Below, piece after piece: positions 42,227 to 49,938 of a stretch of DNA of 64,000 nt; position 1 is the first letter of the stretch; the number at the start of each line of letters is the position of its first letter. The notes beneath the pieces are model-generated. The model was not told the origin of the DNA. It was given only the letters and a program-made list of their open reading frames with translations, and made no database searches. The stretch is from positions 186,001-250,000 of the forward strand of contig NZ_FNAI01000006.1 of NCBI RefSeq assembly GCF_900101875.1, given 5' to 3'. Origin of the DNA: Mucilaginibacter pineti. Its GTDB lineage: Bacteria > Bacteroidota > Bacteroidia > Sphingobacteriales > Sphingobacteriaceae. The position numbers were made by a program, and so were the translations under genes.

Positions 42227-42826
42227 TTAATACTTCACCCTAAAATGCTCTTTTTCGGCCCGGCCCGATTTAAAGAATACCAACCCTATCCAAAACAGAT
42301 CAATGGTTAAAGTAACCTGCGGGTGGTTTTTTGCTTGCGCCCAAGCCTGTTTCATACCTGCACTTTTGTAAATACCGGCAAGTATCAGCACCGTATCTTC
42401 ATGAACTGAGGGCAGGCTTTGGTTAGAGTGTTTCAACGCATTATCTTTTGAGTCATCTGCTTCAATATAAATCAGATCGGCTTTTGCAGGAGGATTTTCC
42501 TGGGTATATAACCCGGCATTGGGCGCTGCTTTATGTAAGCAGCATTTTATTATTGGGTCAGCGTTGCCAGGATGAATAATTGTAGCAGGATCAAAGTGTT
42601 TTGTTAAGCGGTACAATAGCCTGACAACTTTGAGTTTTATCCCCGCGCTCCCCGCTCTTCGCTCCCAGTCTTCACCCATTTCACGATACACTTCCTTGTC
42701 AGCGTAATCATAAATAACATTATCAATGAGGTTATAAACAAACGGAGAGTGAACGCCGTGCCTGTTGTTTGCTTTTAAACGGTGCAGTAAGTAATCCTTC
42801 GCGAAGGTAAAATTTGACATTGGCAC
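42227..42826 (-). CDS. Degenerate methyltransferase-like protein lacking its SAM site
   Basis: A 199-residue protein. The N-terminus (FAKDYLLHRLKANNRHGVHSPFVYNLIDNVIYD, key part HGVHSPFVYNLID) and the C-terminus (HPQVTLTIDLFWIGLVFF) match a class I methyltransferase group typical of Bacteroidota, whose members are about 260 residues long. Here about 60 residues are missing from the middle and the glycine-rich motif I, expected near residue 85 as ELGTxxGxxT, reads IIHPGNADPIIK. The frame is continuous, so the loss is by in-frame deletion and substitution. A working SAM site is unlikely; it may be a decaying gene or a repurposed fold. Confidence 0.75.
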   Translation of the reverse strand: MPMSNFTFAKDYLLHRLKANNRHGVHSPFVYNLIDNVIYDYADKEVYREMGEDWERRAGSAGIKLKVVRLLYRLTKHFDPATIIHPGNADPIIKCCLHKAAPNAGLYTQENPPAKADLIYIEADDSKDNALKHSNQSLPSVHEDTVLILAGIYKSAGMKQAWAQAKNHPQVTLTIDLFWIGLVFFKSGRAEKEHFRVKY

Positions 42827-42867
42827 AAAAATAAAATAAAAAAGGTTTAGTATTTTAGCATTAGTAT

Positions 42868-43725
42868 ATGATAAATACCACCGAAATTAACTCTTTAATA
42901 AAACTACTTGACGATCCGGATAGTGAGATCTACGATCATGTGCACAATAAACTGTTATCATACGGCACCGAAGTTATAGCTTACCTGGAAAGTGCCTTTG
43001 AGCAAGCTTTTGATGCCGTACAACAGGAGCGCATTGCCGATTTGGTACATGAGATCCAGTTCGGTACGTTAAAAAACGACCTAAAACTATGGCACCAAAG
43101 CGGGGCTTTTGATTTGCTGCAAGGCATCCTCATTATTAACCGCTACCAATACCCCGATCTTGACGAGCAAAAGGTTATTAACCAGATAGAGGCCATAAAA
43201 CGCGATATATGGATCCAGATGATGAACGAGGCCAGCCCAAAAGAGCAGGTAAAGCTCATTAATCATGTTTTCTACAGCATTTACGGTTTCAGCGGCAACA
43301 CCTCCAATCACCTTGATCCGCAGAACAGTTTTTTGAGCCAGGTGCTGGAAACCAAGAAGGGCAATCAAATTTCGCTGGCCATTATATATTCTATCATTGC
43401 CCAAAAGCTGGATATCCCGGTGTATGGCGTTAACCTGCCCCGGCATTTTATACTGGCCTACTTAGATGAAAGTCAGCAAAGCGATTTTGAAAGCGGTATA
43501 CTATTTTATATCAACACCTTCAATAAGGGTTTTATATTTGGCCGCCGCGATGTAGATATGTTCCTGAAACAGCTTAACCTTAAATACGACAAGCAGTTTT
43601 ATGAGCCCTGCTCCAATACCGATATCATAAAACGCGTGATCCGCAATTTAATAAGCGCCTACGAAAACCTGGGTTCTGTGGAAAAGGTGGCGGAGTTGAA
43701 TGAGTTGCTGGGGATACTGGAGTAG
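42868..43725 (+). CDS. SirB1/transglutaminase-like fold protein
   Basis: A 285-residue cytosolic protein. The core matches the SirB1 (Transglut_core2) family: YSIYGFSGNTSNHLDPQNSFLSQVLE, GNQISLAIIYSIIAQKLDIPVYGVNLPRHFILAYL (key part LPRHFILAY) and IDxxx-type C-terminal helices ending in RNLISAYENLGSVEKVAELNEL. The N-terminal 100 residues are helical and HEAT-like. The family lacks a clear catalytic Cys-His-Asp triad in many members and its function is unsettled; here the conserved His in LPRHF is present but a nucleophilic Cys is not evident. It is a single gene, divergent from the methyltransferase-like gene. Confidence 0.82.
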   Translation: MINTTEINSLIKLLDDPDSEIYDHVHNKLLSYGTEVIAYLESAFEQAFDAVQQERIADLVHEIQFGTLKNDLKLWHQSGAFDLLQGILIINRYQYPDLDEQKVINQIEAIKRDIWIQMMNEASPKEQVKLINHVFYSIYGFSGNTSNHLDPQNSFLSQVLETKKGNQISLAIIYSIIAQKLDIPVYGVNLPRHFILAYLDESQQSDFESGILFYINTFNKGFIFGRRDVDMFLKQLNLKYDKQFYEPCSNTDIIKRVIRNLISAYENLGSVEKVAELNELLGILE

Positions 43726-43758
43726 GTGTTTTGGCCGGATTTTTTATATTCTAATAAA

Positions 43759-43783
43759 GCACACACGGCACGCGTGCGCCAGC
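43759..43783 (+). repeat. 25-bp GC-rich palindromic repeat, copy 1
   Basis: It begins GCACACACGG, contains the perfect palindrome GCACGCGTGC at its centre and ends GCCAGC. It differs at one base from copy 2 (44263-44287), in the same orientation. Confidence 0.8.
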
Positions 43784-43826
43784 TGGGGGAAACAAATTTC
43801 GTTTAACTATAACACTCCCATAAAAA

Positions 43827-44261
43827 TTAACATTCCAAAATTTCCTCAAACACATGTCCATTTAAGTAAATGATCTTAAAAAAAACAGGCAGTGTTAAAG
43901 CAAGTGACATAACAATGGGCATAACTATATGATTAACGTAAATACCGAATGCACAAACTAACGTTGCAAGAAAAACATTGTATGAAATGTCTGTAAGATA
44001 AATCAATTCTACAATTGTATCTTGATCGGCTGAGTAGTCAAATACAAATTTACCTTCTCCAATGCGTGTATGATAGTCAGATCTCGATCTTTTCCGGTTA
44101 CTTAATTCGTCTTCAATAAAAATAACAAACCCGGGCCCTCTTTCAGTAATTCTGTAGAAATTCTTTTTTAAATATTTCTCAATTTTTTCTTCTACGACAT
44201 CAAGTTCAATTGGAGTTTCTTTTTGAATATGGCGTTTTATTTTCATGTGATTTTTACTCAT
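43827..44261 (-). CDS. Unrecognised small membrane protein
   Basis: About 144 residues from the ATG at 44261. A longer frame would start at 44315, but its extra 18 residues would be encoded by the 25-bp repeat at 44263-44287, so the shorter start is preferred. The N-terminal 85 residues are charged (EEKIEKYLKKNFYRITERG), followed by two membrane helices (about 90-110 and 112-132). No family is recognised. It is AT-rich and lies, with the next gene, between copies of a GC-rich repeat, so it could be a recently gained gene. Confidence 0.6.
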   Translation of the reverse strand: MSKNHMKIKRHIQKETPIELDVVEEKIEKYLKKNFYRITERGPGFVIFIEDELSNRKRSRSDYHTRIGEGKFVFDYSADQDTIVELIYLTDISYNVFLATLVCAFGIYVNHIVMPIVMSLALTLPVFFKIIYLNGHVFEEILEC

Positions 44262-44262
44262 A

Positions 44263-44287
44263 GCACACGCGGCACGCGTGCGCCAGC
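44263..44287 (+). repeat. 25-bp GC-rich palindromic repeat, copy 2
   Basis: GCACACGCGG at the left, the GCACGCGTGC core, and GCCAGC at the right. It lies between the two small unrecognised genes, directly at the start codon of the 43827-44261 gene. Confidence 0.8.
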
Positions 44288-44308
44288 AACGGGCTAGATT
44301 AGGAATAT

Positions 44309-44572
44309 CTACCAACTATAACCCAATGGATACCAAACGCCACGCATGTTGGGAGGTCCCATATTTAGCAACACATGCCTTGCATCTAAAGTTGATATAT
44401 CGACATCTTCGATTGTTTTTTTGGGAATAGGTATGGCTTTCTCTTTAAAGACTAAATCTTCAAGCAGATGTAATGCATCCGCATGATTGTACGCCGTTAC
44501 TCCACAACCTAAAGCCAAGTCGTAGCGAACATTAGTTACTTCAAACTCAAACCAATATCTCTTCATATTCAT
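44309..44572 (-). CDS. Small hypothetical protein (KRYWFEF family-like)
   Basis: An 87-residue cytosolic protein starting MNMKRYWFEFEV (the second Met at 44566 is an alternative start). The features LALGCGVTAYNHADALHLL and GPPNMRGVWYPLGYSW recur in small uncharacterised Bacteroidota proteins, but I know no function. The size and isolated position recall immunity proteins of toxin systems, which is only a guess. It is bracketed by repeat copies 2 and 3. Confidence 0.65.
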   Translation of the reverse strand: MNMKRYWFEFEVTNVRYDLALGCGVTAYNHADALHLLEDLVFKEKAIPIPKKTIEDVDISTLDARHVLLNMGPPNMRGVWYPLGYSW

Positions 44573-44682
44573 ATGTTAGTATTATTAACTACTCGTTACT
44601 GATTTTGTAGGAACAACCGTTGGTTTGCATTAGGCTCGAACATTATATATGGACCTATATATTCGTTATCGTTACCACCACC

Positions 44683-44707
44683 GCTGGCGTACGCGTGCTG
44701 CGTGTGC
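44683..44707 (-). repeat. 25-bp GC-rich palindromic repeat, copy 3 (inverted)
   Basis: The reverse complement of this stretch differs from copy 2 at two of 25 positions. It lies 8 bases after the stop side of the esterase gene and closes the segment that holds the two small genes. Confidence 0.75.
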
Positions 44708-44715
44708 CTCATGCC

Positions 44716-45630
44716 CTATTTCCCGCTCAAAAACCCATTCGCATCCAACCAGTTAGTAGCCCAGTCAAACCATTTGTCCTTACTCTTTGGGTTATTTAGC
44801 CCGAACCCATGCGGGCCTTCCTGAAAAAGGTGCATCTCTACCTTAACCTTATTTTTAAGGCAGGCCTCATAAAAAAGCAGGCTGTTTTGTACAGGCACTA
44901 CGTTATCATCCTCGGAATGTACAATAAAGGTTGGTGGTGTATTGACGGTAACTTGTTTTTCGTTCGAGTACAGGTCTACCTGCCCGGCTGCCGGTGTTTT
45001 ACCAATCAGGTTTTCTCTTGAACCAACGTGCGCCTGATCGCCAAATGATATTACCGGGTACAGCAGCATCATAAAATCGGGCCGAACACTGATGTTCTCT
45101 TTATCTTCAATAACCGGTTTATCAAAATGCGTACCCGCCGTTGAAGCTAAGTGCCCGCCTGCCGAAAAACCTATGATACCAATTTTAGCCGGGTTTAGTC
45201 CCCACTCTGCCGCGTGTTTACGTACAATGAGTATAGCCGTCTGTGCATCTTGCAAGGGGCCGATAGATTTATCTGCCATTATTTCATCACTCGGCAAACG
45301 GTATTTCAATACATAAGCAGTTACTCCTATTTTATTAAACTCCTTTGCAATAGTAAAGCCCTCATGCTCCGACGCCAAACCCGAATAACCACCACCCGGG
45401 CAAACGATAACAGCCGCGCCATTGGCAGTGCCTTTAGCAGGCAGATAGGGTGTAATAGTGGGCTGACTTACCAGCGTGATCCAATGATTGTCGTCGGTTT
45501 TTTCAACATATGTGGCGGGTGTGGGTTTTGAATTTGGCACACCTTTAGGATATAAAGGGATTGGCTTTTCCTGACTACAGGCCATATTTGTTGTAGCAAT
45601 CAAAATAAGGGCAGATAAAATGGTTTTCAT
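44716..45630 (-). CDS. Secreted alpha/beta-hydrolase, acetylesterase-like
   Basis: A 304-residue enzyme with a signal peptide (residues 1-19; MACSQ could make Cys18 a lipobox). The oxyanion region is VIVCPGGGYSGLASEHEG, the nucleophile elbow GFSAGGHLAS, the acid HSEDDNVVP and the catalytic His in EGPHGFGL, so the triad is complete. The family includes acetylxylan esterases and lipase-like enzymes (BD-FAE/Aes type), often acting on plant polysaccharide esters. There is no SusCD pair nearby. It is a single gene. Confidence 0.88.
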   Translation of the reverse strand: MKTILSALILIATTNMACSQEKPIPLYPKGVPNSKPTPATYVEKTDDNHWITLVSQPTITPYLPAKGTANGAAVIVCPGGGYSGLASEHEGFTIAKEFNKIGVTAYVLKYRLPSDEIMADKSIGPLQDAQTAILIVRKHAAEWGLNPAKIGIIGFSAGGHLASTAGTHFDKPVIEDKENISVRPDFMMLLYPVISFGDQAHVGSRENLIGKTPAAGQVDLYSNEKQVTVNTPPTFIVHSEDDNVVPVQNSLLFYEACLKNKVKVEMHLFQEGPHGFGLNNPKSKDKWFDWATNWLDANGFLSGK

Positions 45631-45688
45631 AATTTACGATGGTGTATGGTTTAGCCAAATTACAACTTTATGGCTAAAACAAAAACGC

Positions 45689-45722
45689 AAAAAAATAGCG
45701 ATGGCTTAAAGCCATCGCTATT
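45689..45722 (-). terminator. Terminator of prfB
   Basis: A perfect 12-bp stem AATAGCGATGGC/GCCATCGCTATT with a 5-base loop, followed on the minus strand by a run of seven T. It lies 27 bases after the prfB stop. Confidence 0.9.
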
Positions 45723-45748
45723 GATAAAACTTTATGTGGTTAAATAGT

Positions 45749-46841
45749 TTAACCTTTCGGCCCGCCAAATTCCATAAGGTAGGCTTTTAAAAACTCATTA
45801 AGGTCGCCATCTAAAACTGCGGCGGCATTTGAGGTTTCATGATCGGTACGCAGGTCTTTCACCAGTTTGTAGGGATGCAACACATAATTCCTGATCTGCG
45901 ATCCCCATTCAATTTTCTTTTTGTTGCCTTCAATGGTATTGGTTATCTCTAAACGTTTACGCATTTCGGCTTCGTACAACTGCGACTTGAGCAAACGGAT
46001 AGCATTATCCTTGTTCTGTAATTGTGAACGCGACTCCTGATTTTTGATAACAATACCCGATGGTTTGTGGTATAAACGTACAGCGGTTTCTACCTTGTTC
46101 ACGTTTTGCCCGCCGGCACCACCCGAGCGGAAGGTTTCAAACTCAATATCGGCAGGGTTAATATCAATTTCGATGGTATCATCAACCAGCGGATAAACAT
46201 ATACCGATGCGAATGAGGTATGGCGTTTGGCATTGGCATCAAACGGAGATACACGCACTAAACGGTGTACACCATTTTCGCCTTTTAAGTAGCCGTAGGC
46301 AAAATCACCCTCTAACTGTAGGGTTACGGTTTTTACACCGGCCACGTCGCCGGGCTGGTAATCCTGCTCGGTTACTTTGTAGCCATTTTTTTCGCCCCAC
46401 ATAATGTACATACGCATGAGCATACCGGCCCAGTCGCAGCTTTCGGTACCACCGGCGCCTGCTGTAATTTGCAGTACGGCATGAAACTGGTCTTCTTCGG
46501 CCGAGAGCATGTTTTTAAATTCCAGCTCTTCAACTACTTTTATAGTGGCGTTGTATTGCTCCAGCATTTCAGCTTCGGTAGCATCGCCCGATTGATAAAA
46601 TTCAAAAAGCACACCGGTATCTTCAATTACGGCAAGCACTTTTTGAAACTCATCTGTCCATACTTTTTTTGTTTTGATGGATGCAAGCACCTTTTCGGCC
46701 TCTTTGGGATGATCCCAAAAATGCGGGCCAACGGTTATTTCCTGTTCCTGATGCAGTAGCTCAAGCTTCTTGTCGATGTCAAAGATGCCTCCTCAGGGAC
46801 GCTGCTCTATCCCTTAAATCCTGAATCTGTTCTTTAGTCAT
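45749..46841 (-). CDS. prfB: Peptide chain release factor 2, with programmed +1 frameshift
   Basis: RF2 in two frames. The first 20 codons run from the ATG at 46841 (MTKEQIQDLRDRAASLRRHL) to CTT at 46784-46782, followed in frame by TGA (46781-46779). Skipping the T at 46781 continues with GAC (46780-46778) to the stop at 45749, giving 363 residues, the normal RF2 length. The slippery site is CTT TGA C and an AGGAGG lies just upstream, as in the classical RF2 autoregulation: low RF2 at UGA lets the ribosome shift. The SPF anticodon tripeptide (VSPFD), and GGAGGQNVNKVE for peptide release, are present. A -7 box lies only 4 bases before the ATG. Confidence 0.95.
46782..46800 (-). promoter_or_regulatory. 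prfB programmed frameshift signal
   Basis: On the minus strand AGGAGG, a spacer CAT and the slippery CTT-TGA-C. The spacing from the internal Shine-Dalgarno-like AGGAGG to CTT is the 3 bases typical of RF2 frameshift sites. Regulation by RF2 level is established for this family. Confidence 0.9.
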
Positions 46842-46845
46842 GCGG

Positions 46846-46853
46846 CAAATATA
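46846..46853 (-). promoter_or_regulatory. Possible -7 box close to the prfB start
   Basis: TATATTTG on the minus strand fits TAnnTTTG and ends 4 bases before the ATG. If used, the mRNA would be leaderless or nearly so. No -33 TTG was found at the proper distance. Confidence 0.35.
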
Positions 46854-46994
46854 GATAATTTGAAGATGTGTTGATTATTCGTCAATAATCTGTTTCTAAT
46901 GAACTCATGAGTACTTCGTAGTTTGAAGATTTGAAGATGAAAAATCTTGTTTTTCTGGCTTGGCGTAAAAACAACTCATTATTCTTTTCAACAA

Positions 46995-47033
46995 ATAAAA
47001 AGGCCTGCAAATTGTTTTATCAATCTGCAGGCC
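46995..47033 (-). terminator. Terminator of the 47059-47496 gene
   Basis: An 8-bp stem GGCCTGCA/TGCAGGCC with a 16-base loop, followed on the minus strand by a T run. It begins 26 bases after the stop codon. Confidence 0.75.
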
Positions 47034-47058
47034 CGTTCAAAGGCAGTTGTATATATTA

Positions 47059-47496
47059 TTAAGCTACCATAAGGTTGTTAACCAGCAAACTAAGGTCGGC
47101 ACGGTTACCATTTAGCTTGGTAAGCATATTAGTTAAACCAAATTCTTTGATCTGCTCGCTTTTTGATTCTTTTACCAACTGGCTCATAACAACAGGAATA
47201 AGCTCATTAGCTGTAGCCAGCGCATGTTCGGTATCGATGTTGTAAAAAGTGTTTAAGCGGTTTGCAAACCTGTTGACTATGCTTGAAACTAACGACTTAT
47301 TATACACCCCCGACGATTGAAAGTACTTTACAAGGTCCTTCAACTTGCCATTTTCCATCTGGCCTTTTAAAACTTCAATTATTGAACTTGAAGCTTCAAT
47401 CATCACTGCATTATGGTGTTTTGCAGGAATTAATGGGTTGTTAACAACAGCCGTCCCGGCGTTATTTTTCACAAGCAAAAAAAGTTTCTCAAACAT
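47059..47496 (-). CDS. Hypothetical helical protein (DUF937-like)
   Basis: A 145-residue, all-helical cytosolic protein (MFEKLFLLVKNNAGTAVVNNPLIP...). The N-terminal 'EKLFLLVKNNAGxAVVNNPxIP' pattern and the later LxxLVKYFQSSGVYNKSLVSSIVNRF resemble the short DUF937/YidB group, which have no known function. No cysteine, metal or membrane motif is seen. It has its own terminator and an AT-rich upstream region shared with the divergent pgi gene. Confidence 0.7.
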   Translation of the reverse strand: MFEKLFLLVKNNAGTAVVNNPLIPAKHHNAVMIEASSSIIEVLKGQMENGKLKDLVKYFQSSGVYNKSLVSSIVNRFANRLNTFYNIDTEHALATANELIPVVMSQLVKESKSEQIKEFGLTNMLTKLNGNRADLSLLVNNLMVA

Positions 47497-47722
47497 AGCC
47501 CCGTATATTTAGAAGTAAATTTACAAATTGATGATAAATAGCTTATTTGTTTACCAACACCACAAATATATTAAATAATTTTTCTGAATATCAAAAAAAA
47601 TCTTAAATATTTTTAAAATTATCGTAATTTTTCAGTGTAAAACAAACACTATGTAAATGGTGTTTAAAGAACACGAACATTGGTTAGATTTACAATTAAT
47701 ATACACCTAACAATTAACTTGT

Positions 47723-47730
47723 TACTTTTG
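47723..47730 (+). promoter_or_regulatory. Probable -7 box of pgi
   Basis: TACTTTTG fits TAnnTTTG and ends 19 bases before the ATG. The surrounding 250-base gap is AT-rich and otherwise shows no feature I can support. Confidence 0.45.
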
Positions 47731-47749
47731 TTAAAAAAACACTTCAATT

Positions 47750-49396
47750 ATGTTGCCAAACACTGATTTTACCGCCACCCAGAGCTATAAATACTTAGCA
47801 GATCATTACATTGATATTGTATCAAAAAGCCTGAAAGAGTTATTTGAATCTGATAATGAACGCTTTACTAAATTCTCTGTTCAGTTTGAAGATATCCTGC
47901 TTGATTATTCCAAAAACCGCATCGACGATCAAACTATAGCATTATTGATACAACTGGCTAAAGAATGTTCAGTAAATAAGGCAATTGAAGCCATGTATTC
48001 GGGCGAAAAAATCAACGTTACCGAAGGTCGCCCGGTGCTGCATATAGCCCTGCGTAACCGCAGTAACACACCTATTTATGTTGATGGTAAAGATGTTATG
48101 CCCGATGTAAATAAAGTGCTGGAACAGATGAAAAACTTTAGCCATGCCATCATCAGCGGCGATTGGAAAGGTTATACCGGCAAACCAATTACCGATGTGG
48201 TTAACATTGGCATAGGCGGTTCTGATTTGGGTCCGGTTATGGTTACTGAAGCTTTAAAGGCCTACAAAAACCACCTTAACCTGCACTTTGTGAGCAACGT
48301 AGATGGTACTCACATTGTAGAAACGTTGAAGGCTGTTGATCCTGAAACTACGTTATTCCTGATAGCTTCAAAAACTTTCACCACGCAGGAAACTATGGGC
48401 AATGCCCACAGTGCCCGCGATTGGTTTTTAGCTGCCGGTGCTAAAGAAGCAGATGTAGCCAAACATTTCGCTGCCCTGTCAACCAATGCCGCCGCCGTTG
48501 AAAAATTCGGTATCGATACTAAAAATATGTTTGAATTTTGGGATTGGGTTGGCGGTCGTTACTCTTTATGGAGCGCCATTGGTTTATCCATTTCTTTAAG
48601 CATTGGCTTTGATAACTTTATTGAGTTGTTAGAAGGTGCTCACGCTACAGATAACCACTTTAAATCTGCAGAGTTTGAGCAGAACATTCCTGTTATATTA
48701 GCCCTTGTTGGCATCTGGTACAACAATTTCTTTGAATCGGAAACCAACGCAATTTTGCCGTACGACCAATACATGCACCGTTTTGCAGCATACTTCCAAC
48801 AAGGCGATATGGAAAGCAACGGTAAACATGTGGACCGTAATGGCAAGCATGTAGAATACTCAACCGGTCCTATCATCTGGGGCGAGCCAGGCACCAACGG
48901 TCAGCATGCTTTTTACCAGTTAATACACCAGGGAACAAAATTGATCCCTTGCGATTTTATTGCCCCGGCACAATCACACAACCCGCTTGGCGAGCACCAT
49001 AACATGCTGCTGTCAAACTTCTTTGCCCAAACCGAGGCTTTGATGAACGGTAAAACAGAAGAAGTTGTTATTGATGAGTTAAAGGCAGCAGGTAAATCTG
49101 AAGCCGAAATTGCTGCCATAGCGCCATTTAAAGTATTTGAAGGTAACCGCCCAACAAACTCGTTCCTGCTTAAAAAGATCACACCACGCAGCCTGGGTTC
49201 GTTGATTGCCATTTACGAACACAAGATATTTGTACAGGGCGTTATCTGGAACATTTTCAGCTTTGACCAATGGGGTGTTGAACTGGGCAAGCAACTGGCC
49301 GGTAAAATATTACCCGAGCTTAAAGATGATGCCGAAGTGAGCAGTCACGATTCATCAACCAATGGTTTAATAAATCAGTACAAAGCCTGGAGGTAA
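47750..49396 (+). CDS. pgi: Glucose-6-phosphate isomerase
   Basis: A 548-residue enzyme of normal length for the long bacterial type. Signature 1 (VNIGIGGSDLGPVMVTEAL, key part GIGGSDLGP), TSKTFTTQET-like ASKTFTTQETMGN, the WDWVGGRYSLWSAIG segment, GxxxNGQHAFYQLIHQG with the conserved His, and the C-terminal signature NIFSFDQWGVELGKQ are all present. It interconverts glucose-6-phosphate and fructose-6-phosphate in glycolysis and gluconeogenesis. It is transcribed alone, with a strong terminator. Confidence 0.97.
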   Translation: MLPNTDFTATQSYKYLADHYIDIVSKSLKELFESDNERFTKFSVQFEDILLDYSKNRIDDQTIALLIQLAKECSVNKAIEAMYSGEKINVTEGRPVLHIALRNRSNTPIYVDGKDVMPDVNKVLEQMKNFSHAIISGDWKGYTGKPITDVVNIGIGGSDLGPVMVTEALKAYKNHLNLHFVSNVDGTHIVETLKAVDPETTLFLIASKTFTTQETMGNAHSARDWFLAAGAKEADVAKHFAALSTNAAAVEKFGIDTKNMFEFWDWVGGRYSLWSAIGLSISLSIGFDNFIELLEGAHATDNHFKSAEFEQNIPVILALVGIWYNNFFESETNAILPYDQYMHRFAAYFQQGDMESNGKHVDRNGKHVEYSTGPIIWGEPGTNGQHAFYQLIHQGTKLIPCDFIAPAQSHNPLGEHHNMLLSNFFAQTEALMNGKTEEVVIDELKAAGKSEAEIAAIAPFKVFEGNRPTNSFLLKKITPRSLGSLIAIYEHKIFVQGVIWNIFSFDQWGVELGKQLAGKILPELKDDAEVSSHDSSTNGLINQYKAWR

Positions 49397-49416
49397 TTTC
49401 TCCCACATACTTTCCT

Positions 49417-49460
49417 ATAAAAAAGAAAAGAGCTGTTAATCAGCTCTTTTCTTTTTTATA
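49417..49460 (+). terminator. Terminator of pgi
   Basis: A perfect 17-bp stem AAAAAAGAAAAGAGCTG/CAGCTCTTTTCTTTTTT with a 5-base loop, 22 bases after the stop codon. Confidence 0.92.
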
Positions 49461-49537
49461 AACTTTTTTACTTGAAGATGCTTAAACTTTATGCTTACAA
49501 CAGCATCATACCTATACAATTTAAGCACACAATTATC

Positions 49538-49870
49538 ATGACTAAAACCTTCAAACCAATCATTATAGCGCTGTTGGCTATTATGCTTACCTCCTGCGCG
49601 GAGATCCGTGAAAGTATGGTAGCGGGAAGACCCGTTGATCTTAATTCCATAAAATTAGGAATGACTAAAGACGATGTTCAAAAACAATTAAAAAAGAAAC
49701 CGGATAACATTGTCGCCGCCAAAAATTACCCCGATACCAATACACTGATAGAAGTGGTACAATACAGCCAATGGGGCCAGAATAGTACGCCCGTTGAAAG
49801 CTACTGGCTATACTTTGTAAACGGCAAACTCGACAAATGGGAAACCGCTAGTAAGGAGCATAAACCCTGA
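49538..49870 (+). CDS. Small lipoprotein with a BamE/SmpA-like domain
   Basis: About 110 residues from the ATG at 49538, which gives a lipoprotein signal (MTKTFKPIIIALLAIMLTSC, acylated Cys20); the upstream ATG at 49472 adds 22 non-signal residues that overlap the pgi terminator region. The mature part has NSIKLGMTKDDVQKQLKKKP, the alpha-helical start of a BamE/SmpA fold, then VVQYSQWGQ and SYWLYFVNGKLDKWE, strands of the small beta sheet. BamE-like proteins bind outer-membrane assembly partners; a precise role is not known. Confidence 0.75.
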   Translation: MTKTFKPIIIALLAIMLTSCAEIRESMVAGRPVDLNSIKLGMTKDDVQKQLKKKPDNIVAAKNYPDTNTLIEVVQYSQWGQNSTPVESYWLYFVNGKLDKWETASKEHKP

Positions 49871-49884
49871 TATAAGTTAAAAAT

Positions 49885-49912
49885 AAAAGCGCCCGTAAAC
49901 CAGGGCGCTTTT
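49885..49912. terminator. Bidirectional terminator between the lipoprotein and cyclotransferase genes
   Basis: A perfect 10-bp stem AAAAGCGCCC/GGGCGCTTTT with an 8-base loop, between convergent genes. It suits both directions. Confidence 0.9.
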
Positions 49913-49938
49913 ATCTTATATCGTAAGTGTTATAAATA

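Noticed and set aside
44262..44315. N-terminal extension of the small membrane protein
   Set aside because: The extra residues come from the 25-bp repeat at 44263-44287; the start at 44261 gives a more natural protein.
43759..44707. dif-like or attC recombination sites
   Set aside because: The 25-bp repeats have no recognisable tyrosine-recombinase core and no integrase gene lies nearby; kept as a repeat of unknown nature.
47497..47749. tRNA or small RNA in the AT-rich gap before pgi
   Set aside because: No cloverleaf, no conserved tRNA motifs and no strong hairpin were seen; only a -7 box was kept.
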